From Nitrospinota bacterium (lineage in GTDB: Bacteria > Nitrospinota > Nitrospinia > UBA9942), in the NCBI GenBank assembly GCA_016200365.1, contig JACQEW010000153.1, positions 1 through 6,684 on the forward strand: a DNA stretch of 6,684 bases, read 5' to 3'. The notes beneath the pieces were generated by a model. The model did no database searches, was not told where the DNA came from, and saw nothing but the letters and a program-made list of their open reading frames with translations. The position numbers and the translations under genes are program-made. Shown in pieces: positions 1-4,244 of the stretch (position 1 is its first letter; the number at the start of each line of letters is the position of its first letter).

Positions 1-24
1 TATTGAAATTATTACATTAAGGAA

Positions 25-49
25 CAAAAGAAAAAATAAAAAGTCGTTC
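25..49. repeat. 25-nt AT-rich repeat, partial copy of the 2874-2979 hairpin element
   Basis: This 25-base segment is identical to positions 2938-2962, which form part of the right arm of the hairpin element between the transporter genes. The reverse complement of its first 15 bases also matches 2900-2914 in the left arm of that element. The rest of the hairpin is not recognisable here, so this looks like a partial or decayed copy. Frame 2 is open from the window edge to a TAA at 86-88, but the composition is low-complexity and I do not call a gene from it. Confidence 0.6.
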
Positions 50-55
50 AAAAAA

Positions 56-73
56 GTCATTTTTCAGTATCAA
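56..73. repeat. 18-nt direct repeat, copy 1
   Basis: GTCATTTTTCAGTATCAA occurs here and again, identically, at 1136-1153. Both copies follow a run of six A residues and both sit at a gene border: one upstream of the first small ORF, the other at the 3' end of the lipM-like gene. The function is unknown. Confidence 0.6.
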
Positions 74-218
74 TTATTTAGTTTTTAAGAAAGGCTTTAT
101 CTTTATCAAAGATAGGAAATACAGAAAAACTTGAGGCAATCAGGAGATTGAATGCTTTGTAAGGAATAAAGAGGAAGGGCTAAAATTGTGATAAAAATTA
201 TGGCAAAGGAAAATTGTT

Positions 219-332
219 ATGGAACAATCACCAAACATGAAAGATTATAAGAAAGAATACAGGGAATTTTGTCTTTCAGTCCCTGAGAGGTTTTCGTTCC
301 CTCTGGATGTGTTCGATAAATGGGACAACTAA
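219..332 (+). pseudogene. N-terminal relic of an AMP-forming acyl-CoA synthetase (37 codons), possible translated leader
   Basis: This short ORF has a good Shine-Dalgarno sequence (AAAGGA, 205-210) eight bases before its ATG. An internal ATG at 237 is an alternative start. Residues 21-35 (SVPERFSFPLDVFDK, followed by W) match the V-P-E-x-F-x-F-x-x-D-V-x-D-x-W pattern that I recall near the N-terminus of medium-chain or acetyl-type AMP-forming acyl-CoA synthetases. The reading frame then ends after two more codons. The nucleotide-binding and adenylation domains, some 500 residues, are absent. The TAA at 330-332 is two bases before the likely lipM start at 335, so ribosomes terminating here could reinitiate on lipM. 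The family match is from memory of the motif. A genuine small protein remains possible. Confidence 0.45.
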
Positions 333-334
333 AT

Positions 335-1129
335 ATGCAGGTCTGGCGATTGATAAGGGATGGTTTTAATGACGGCTTTTACAATATGGCAGTGGATGAG
401 GCTGTTGCCGATGCAGTAGAAAAGGGAGTCTCTCCGCCAACATTGAGATTCTATGGCTGGAAATCCCCTACACTTTCTATTGGATATTCACAAAGACTGG
501 ATAAAAAGCTCGATATTGGATATTGCCGTAAAAATAAGATAGATATTGTTCAAAGACCTACAGGCGGAAGGGCTGTGCTTCATGATAAAGAGGTTACCTA
601 CAGCCTCATCTCTCCAAAGAATAATCCGCTCTTTCCTGATAATATTTCAGGGACATATAAGGTAATAAGCGAGGCATTAATAAGAGGTCTATCCTTTCTC
701 AAAATTAATGCTATGGTATCCCCTCACCCGCCCTCACCCCAACCCTCTCCAATAGGGCGAGGGGAGAGGATTAATGTGTGTTTTGCCGCTGCATCTCAGT
801 ATGAAATTATTGCCGATGGGAAAAAACTGATTGGCAGCGCCCAGAGGAGGTTTAAAAAATCTTTTCTTCAGCATGGGTCTATGCCTTTGGTGAGCTGCCA
901 TGATAGTCTTGCATCGTGCCTCGGTTTACATGAGAAAAACAGGAGAGAGAATTTTGTAGAGTTACTTAAAAAAAGGTCTGTTGCCCTCAATGAATTAAAC
1001 GGCAGGATATTTTCGTATGATGAGGTAGTGGATGCTTTTATAAAAGGCTTTGATGATGTTTTTAAGCTTGAATTTAAAATAGCCTCCCTTTCAGAATACG
1101 AATTAGCGCTATTAAATAGTTTACACTGA
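335..1129 (+). CDS. lipM: Octanoyltransferase LipM-like (biotin/lipoate A/B protein ligase family)
   Basis: Likely transfers octanoyl groups from acyl carrier protein to a lipoyl-domain protein such as GcvH, the first step of protein lipoylation in the cytoplasm. The protein has 264 residues, close to LipM (about 280). Visible family motifs are WRLI at the N-terminus, YNMAVDEAV, PTLRFYGW, RPTGGRAVLH (residues 74-83), a cysteine at 149 in CFAAASQYEI that aligns with the LipM catalytic Cys (150 in Bacillus subtilis), and GKKLIGSAQRR with the conserved lysine at 164. I prefer the ATG at 335 because it gives the family-like MQVWRLI start and has GGGA nine bases upstream. The in-frame ATG at 320 adds five residues and has no good ribosome site. 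A GC-rich dispersed repeat encodes about 17 residues just before the catalytic cysteine. The TGA stop lies inside a short inverted repeat. Lipoate-protein ligase A is the main alternative function, but the cysteine favours LipM. Confidence 0.85.
   Translation: MQVWRLIRDGFNDGFYNMAVDEAVADAVEKGVSPPTLRFYGWKSPTLSIGYSQRLDKKLDIGYCRKNKIDIVQRPTGGRAVLHDKEVTYSLISPKNNPLFPDNISGTYKVISEALIRGLSFLKINAMVSPHPPSPQPSPIGRGERINVCFAAASQYEIIADGKKLIGSAQRRFKKSFLQHGSMPLVSCHDSLASCLGLHEKNRRENFVELLKKRSVALNELNGRIFSYDEVVDAFIKGFDDVFKLEFKIASLSEYELALLNSLH
718..770. repeat. GC-rich dispersed repeat inside lipM
   Basis: The segment contains CCCTCACCC twice (721-729 and 731-739) and an inverted pair CCTCTCC (744-750) / GGAGAGG (763-769). 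Its composition is sharply different from the AT-rich flanks. It translates in frame as SPHPPSPQPSPIGRGER, a low-complexity peptide of the kind produced when intergenic repeats are read through. It lies in a variable loop of the enzyme, immediately before the catalytic cysteine codon at 779-781. I recall very similar repeats widely dispersed in environmental bacterial genomes. Confidence 0.7.
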
Positions 1130-1153
1130 AAAAAGGTCATTTTTCAGTATCAA
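1125..1153. repeat. Inverted repeat at the lipM stop, containing copy 2 of the 18-nt repeat
   Basis: ACTGAAAAA (1125-1133) and TTTTTCAGT (1140-1148) are perfect 9-bp inverted arms around a 6-nt loop. The lipM TGA (1127-1129) lies in the left arm. Positions 1136-1153 duplicate 56-73 exactly. The stem is AT-rich and no separate T-tract follows it, so it is a poor intrinsic terminator. It looks more like a repeat fragment that supplied the gene's end. Confidence 0.5.
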
Positions 1154-1164
1154 AAATAAGCTTT

Positions 1165-2847
1165 ATGAAAAGAAAAAGATATTATAATTTTAAATTAGAT
1201 TGCTTCGGGGCTTCGCCCCTCGCAATGACACCCTTGCGAACTGTGTCATTGCGAGCCCCTTCGCTTGTGTCATTGCGAGCGAAGCGAAGCAATCTTGTTT
1301 CATCGCTCAGGGCAGGCTCCTGCGAAGCAATCCCATTATTGAAATTCCTATACCTGAACATAGCCCTTTTTATCTTTTTAATTACTTTAATATTATTTTC
1401 TAATCCACAATCTGCAATCGCACAGGATACCCTCGAAAAAATAAAAAGCAGCGGCGAGATTGTATGGGGCTCGGATGCAGAGGGCGGCGCTCCTTACATA
1501 TTCCCCGACCCTGAAAATCCATCGAGACTTATAGGTTTTGAGGTGGATTTGATGGATGCAATTGCAAGGGAGCTTGGCATAAAACAGAGGCAGTTCCAAA
1601 ATTCATGGGACAGCCTCATACCAACACTTGAGAGGGGAGATATTGATATAGCAATAAATGGAATCGAGATTACCCCTGCGAGAAAAGAGAAGGTCGCTTT
1701 TTCCAATCCATACTATATTTATACGGAACAATTGGTTGTGCGGGCTAAAGAAGAAAGGGTTAAAGAGGCATCTGATTTAAAAGGGAAAAAGGTGGGGACA
1801 CTTTCCGGTTCAGCGGCACAGGGTATTCTTGAAGGCATCGGCAGTGTCGACATAAAGATATACTCTGGGCAGGTTGAGCCATATAAAGACCTTTCTATTG
1901 GAAGATTGGATGCTGTCCTCCTCGACCTCCCTATTGCTGCATATTATGCAAAGCCAAATCCCTTGCTCAAATTCACCGGTGCTCCGATTGGAGAAGGGTA
2001 TTATGGTATTGCAATGAGAAAAGGGGATGACAGGCTTAAAGAGGAGATAAATAAAATCCTGGAGAGGCTTTTCAAGAGTGGTGAAATAAAAAATATTTAT
2101 GAAAAATGGGGGCTGTGGAATAGCTCGCAGGAAAGATTAATATCGGGGTTCGGGATTCGGGATTCGGGATTTAAAGAGCCGCAATTTCTGCCTTCCGAAT
2201 CTTTAAGGGTATTATCGTTCCTCCCCTTTCTCTTAAAAGGGGCATTAATGACCATAATAATATCAGTCCTCTCCATGATATTAGCGGTCTTTCTCGGACT
2301 AATTCTTGTTATTTTGAGGCTCTATGGAAGCAGAATCTTGAGTATCCTCTCCACTGCCTATATCGAAATCTACCGCGGGACACCGCTGCTCATACAGCTT
2401 TATATTTTATATTACGGCTTGCCGAATATCGGAATAACATTAAACGCCTTTACTGCGGCAGTAATAGGGCTGGGAATGAACTATGCAGCCTATGAGGCGG
2501 AGATTTACAGGGCAGGTATAGAGGCGATTCCAAAAGGGCAGATGGAGGCAGCCCTATCACTTGGTATGAGAAGGTCTCTGGCACTGCAAAGGATTATACT
2601 CCCACAGGCTGTAAAGATAGCCATCCCGCCTGTTACCAATGACTTCATTGCCTTATTCAAGGATTCATCTCTGGTTTCGGTCATTGCAATGGTAGAGCTG
2701 ACAAAAAGTTACAGCATACTGGCAGTCTCCAGTATGAAGTTTTTTGAGCTTGGTTTAATTACAGCCCTTTTATACTTTGGAATGAGCTATCCGCTCTCTC
2801 TATTTGCAAGGAGATTGGAGAGGAGGCTTAAAAGGGGCTTGTCCTGA
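1165..2847 (+). CDS. Fused polar amino-acid ABC transporter: solute-binding protein plus permease
   Basis: Imports a polar amino acid, with the binding domain covalently joined to the membrane subunit. Residues 97-318 are a family 3 solute-binding domain: GFEVDLMDAIARELG, the ITPARKE segment whose Arg173 should bind the substrate carboxylate, FSNPYY, and Asp254 in DAVLLDLP. Residues 350-558 are a HisM/GlnP-type permease with about five membrane helices, RGTPLLIQL from Arg404, and the ATPase-contacting EAA loop around 450-485 (QMEAALSLGM). A hydrophobic segment at 59-82 followed by SAIA|Q (83-87) is a good export signal. The start is uncertain. ATG 1165 lacks a clear ribosome site and reads through a REP-like repeat (residues 11-57). 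TTG 1339 would begin directly at the signal peptide (MKFLYLN) but also lacks a ribosome site. A heptamer repeat lies in the domain linker. The ATPase gene follows. Glutamine or glutamate is a plausible substrate but is not determined by what I can see. Confidence 0.87.
   Translation: MKRKRYYNFKLDCFGASPLAMTPLRTVSLRAPSLVSLRAKRSNLVSSLRAGSCEAIPLLKFLYLNIALFIFLITLILFSNPQSAIAQDTLEKIKSSGEIVWGSDAEGGAPYIFPDPENPSRLIGFEVDLMDAIARELGIKQRQFQNSWDSLIPTLERGDIDIAINGIEITPARKEKVAFSNPYYIYTEQLVVRAKEERVKEASDLKGKKVGTLSGSAAQGILEGIGSVDIKIYSGQVEPYKDLSIGRLDAVLLDLPIAAYYAKPNPLLKFTGAPIGEGYYGIAMRKGDDRLKEEINKILERLFKSGEIKNIYEKWGLWNSSQERLISGFGIRDSGFKEPQFLPSESLRVLSFLPFLLKGALMTIIISVLSMILAVFLGLILVILRLYGSRILSILSTAYIEIYRGTPLLIQLYILYYGLPNIGITLNAFTAAVIGLGMNYAAYEAEIYRAGIEAIPKGQMEAALSLGMRRSLALQRIILPQAVKIAIPPVTNDFIALFKDSSLVSVIAMVELTKSYSILAVSSMKFFELGLITALLYFGMSYPLSLFARRLERRLKRGLS
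1197..1333. repeat. REP-like palindromic repeat cluster in the 5' end of the transporter gene
   Basis: The left unit (1197-1230) runs from AGATTGCTTC to CTCGCAATGACA. The right unit (1268-1295) is its inverse, from TGTCATTGCGAG to GAAGCAATCT. A further TGTCATTGCGAGC copy lies at 1244-1256, and a degenerate tail with GAAGCAATCC ends at 1332. The left unit carries an internal GGGGCTTCGCCCC hairpin. The cluster reads in frame for about 45 codons, giving SLRAKRSNL-type peptide, a known sign of translated repeats. It separates the basic N-terminus encoded from 1165 from the hydrophobic signal sequence. I recall this repeat type as widespread in environmental genomes. Confidence 0.8.
2145..2172. 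repeat. Heptanucleotide tandem repeat (four GGGATTC-type units) in the transporter linker
   Basis: Units are GGGGTTC (2145-2151), GGGATTC (2152-2158), GGGATTC (2159-2165) and GGGATTT (2166-2172). The array encodes about residues 327-336 (GFGIRDSGF), exactly between the binding domain and the first permease helix. Because the unit is 7 nt, a change of one copy would shift the frame and cut the product after the binding domain. Confidence 0.8.
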
Positions 2848-2873
2848 CTATAATAAATTGGAAAGGTATAATA

Positions 2874-2979
2874 GCGAAAAAACTTTCTTCTCACTTCCGT
2901 TATTTTTTCTTTTGTTCTTTATTAAATTGTTATGGTTCAAAAGAAAAAATAAAAAGTCGTTCGAGGAAAGTTTTTTCGC
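2874..2979. repeat. 106-bp imperfect hairpin element between transporter genes
   Basis: The ends are a perfect 14-bp inverted repeat: GCGAAAAAACTTTC at 2874-2887 and its reverse complement at 2966-2979. Inside is a second perfect 15-bp pair, TTATTTTTTCTTTTG (2900-2914) with 2938-2952, around a 23-nt AT-rich loop. The stretch between the two pairs is only partly complementary. A 25-nt piece of the right arm recurs at 25-49. The structure suggests a small non-autonomous, MITE-like element or a large transcript hairpin. It lies between permease and ATPase genes of one transporter, so it could reduce read-through into the ATPase. No flanking duplication is evident. Confidence 0.65.
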
Positions 2980-3045
2980 TTATAAAATTTCTTTGTCATT
3001 TTGTTCAAAATATTATTAAAAAGAGGCTAAAGCGGAACTGAAGGA

Positions 3046-3801
3046 ATGATTAGAATAACTGAACTACATAAATACTACAGTGATTTTCATCTCTTCAAGG
3101 GATTGAGTATAGATGTTGAAAGAGGGGAGGTTCTTGTTCTGATAGGTCCTTCAGGGAGCGGGAAGAGTACATTCCTGCGGTGCATCAACGGACTTGAGAT
3201 ATTTCAAAAGGGTAGCATTTTGGTGGATGGCGGGGAGATTCACGGGCTTGCGAAGGAGAGACTTTCTGCCTTTGAGAGGGATTCCATAAGAAAGGTTAGA
3301 CTCAAGGTCGGGATGGTTTTTCAGCATTTTAATCTCTTCCCTCATAAAACCGCCCTCCAGAATATAATCGAGGCGCCGGTTCATGTGCTTGGGCTGGACA
3401 AAAAAGAGGCTGAGGAGAGGGCAATGTCGCTCCTCAAGAAAGTTAAGCTGGAGGGTATGAAGGATATGTATCCTGAAAACCTGTCGGGCGGAGAGAAACA
3501 GAGGGTGGCAATTGCGAGGGCGCTGGCAATGAAGCCGGAGGCAATGCTCTTTGACGAGCCGACATCATCCCTTGACCCTGAGACAGTGGGAGAGGTATTA
3601 ACTATAATGAAGGATTTGGCAGGGGAGGGCATGACAATGGTTGTGGCTACCCATGAGATGAAATTTGCAGAAGATGTTGCGGATAGGGCAGCAGTCTTTG
3701 ATAAAGGCGAGATTATCGAAACAGGTATACCTGAAGAAATTTTTAAAAATCCATCAAAAGAAAGGACAAGGGCATTTTTAAGCCGTGTGCTTGATCGGTA
3801 A
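3046..3801 (+). CDS. glnQ: Polar amino-acid ABC transporter ATP-binding protein (GlnQ/HisP type)
   Basis: Cytoplasmic ATPase that powers the transporter encoded just upstream. All nucleotide-binding motifs are present in its 251 residues: Walker A GPSGSGKST (34-42, Lys40), Q-loop Gln93 in MVFQHFNLFPH, signature LSGGE (146-150, a common variant of LSGGQ), Walker B AMLFDEP (166-172, catalytic Glu171), D-loop SSLD (174-177) and the switch histidine His203 in VATHEM. Length and the FQHFNLFPH segment are typical of the polar amino-acid subfamily. The start is fixed by the family-like MIRITELHKYY. The ribosome site is weak: AAGGA abuts the ATG with no spacer, and AGCGGA lies nine bases upstream. 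It is 198 bp from the permease gene, an unusually long gap for such a pair, filled by a hairpin element. The symbol indicates subfamily only; the substrate is unproven. Confidence 0.93.
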   Translation: MIRITELHKYYSDFHLFKGLSIDVERGEVLVLIGPSGSGKSTFLRCINGLEIFQKGSILVDGGEIHGLAKERLSAFERDSIRKVRLKVGMVFQHFNLFPHKTALQNIIEAPVHVLGLDKKEAEERAMSLLKKVKLEGMKDMYPENLSGGEKQRVAIARALAMKPEAMLFDEPTSSLDPETVGEVLTIMKDLAGEGMTMVVATHEMKFAEDVADRAAVFDKGEIIETGIPEEIFKNPSKERTRAFLSRVLDR

Positions 3802-3857
3802 AAGTTCTATTGTTTGTCGAACCTGCAAAACAAATATCTTACAAAATACTCACTAAG

Positions 3858-4043
3858 TTAGTATTCCCAATGAACTAAAATCCCAGCAGTTTCTCTATTG
3901 GCTTTAGAATAGTGCGAAAAAAGGTATCCACTTCTATTCCCATCTTCAAACTCCAATGCCCCATACTCCTTTAATCCCTTTACTTCTACTGCTCTTGCTT
4001 TTCTTACCTTGCTTTTTCCATCAATTTGTAATATCTTTTTCAT
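3858..4043 (-). pseudogene. Unrecognised minus-strand coding remnant (61 codons), possibly a broken gene
   Basis: I do not recognise this protein. It has balanced, charged, protein-like composition (VRKARAVEVKGLKEYGALEF, then a C-terminal ILVHWEY) and no obvious membrane segment. Its ATG is immediately downstream, on the minus strand, of the repeat at 4047-4103. Beyond the repeat, a different minus-strand frame (about 4141 down to 4104) reads IKAVGYHLIQSKA, preceded one frame away by MRERLK (ATG at 4161). One added base and removal of the repeat might join these pieces, suggesting a gene disrupted by a frameshift and a repeat insertion. There is no strong ribosome site. It could equally be a chance ORF. 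Confidence 0.3.
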
Positions 4044-4046
4044 ATC

Positions 4047-4103
4047 TGCCTGTGCGATGCACCTGTCTGCGTGCGAACACGCACAGGCAGGCGCAGACAG
4101 GTG
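4047..4103. repeat. Compact repeat with two interleaved inverted pairs (A-B-A'-B')
   Basis: TGCCTGTGCG (4047-4056) is the exact inverse of 4080-4089. CACCTGTCTGCG (4060-4071) is the exact inverse of 4092-4103. The arms alternate rather than nest, so both stems could coexist only as a pseudoknot; otherwise they are mutually exclusive. A small TGCGTG/CACGCA hairpin with CGAA loop lies in the middle. The GC content is much higher than the flanks. I recall similar GC-rich repeats in other environmental genomes, where they are read as CLRxx..RTQTGASHRQ-type peptide. Confidence 0.75.
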
Positions 4104-4244
4104 GCTTTGGATTGGATAAGGTGGTATCCCACAGCTTTTATGTTTTTAATCGTTCACGCATTATTTGGGGTAATTAATGGACATTATGCAGCCACATTTA
4201 TTTTGGACAGATGTGATTTTATCCGCAAATTATAAAAAGATATC

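Larger units (their letters stand above)
3802..4244. other. 443-bp intergenic region
   Basis: No confident gene lies between the ATPase and the GH57 gene. The region contains a minus-strand ORF of uncertain status (3858-4043), an interleaved inverted-repeat element (4047-4103) and an AT-rich stretch before the GH57 start. I could not find a convincing intrinsic terminator after 3801. I also found no well-spaced -35/-10 pair before 4245: TTGGAC at about 4203 and TATAAA at about 4231 are too far apart. Confidence 0.6.

Noticed and set aside
98..114. TATCTTT/AAAGATA hairpin as an upstream regulatory site
   Set aside because: The stem is only 7 bp, AT-rich, with a 3-nt loop. Such hairpins are expected by chance in this composition.
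1125..1148. Intrinsic terminator after lipM
   Set aside because: The stem is almost all A-T and no T-tract follows it. The T residues are part of the stem itself.
1197..1333. CRISPR-like array from repeated TGTCATTGCGAG units
   Set aside because: Units occur in both orientations, are unevenly spaced and have no regular spacers. This is a REP-type palindromic cluster.
2839..2872. TATAAT boxes at 2849-2854 and 2867-2872 as a promoter for the ATPase gene
   Set aside because: No -35 element lies at a workable distance. TTGTCC at 2839 is 22 bases from the second box, and the area is AT-rich and directly abuts the hairpin element.
2804..3019. 71-codon plus-strand ORF between permease and ATPase
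   Set aside because: It starts inside the permease gene and then runs through the AT-rich hairpin element, giving low-complexity Phe/Leu/Lys-rich sequence.
3956..4177. 73-codon plus-strand ORF in the intergenic region
   Set aside because: Leucine/phenylalanine-rich antisense reading of the minus-strand remnant plus repeat. It has no ribosome site or family resemblance.
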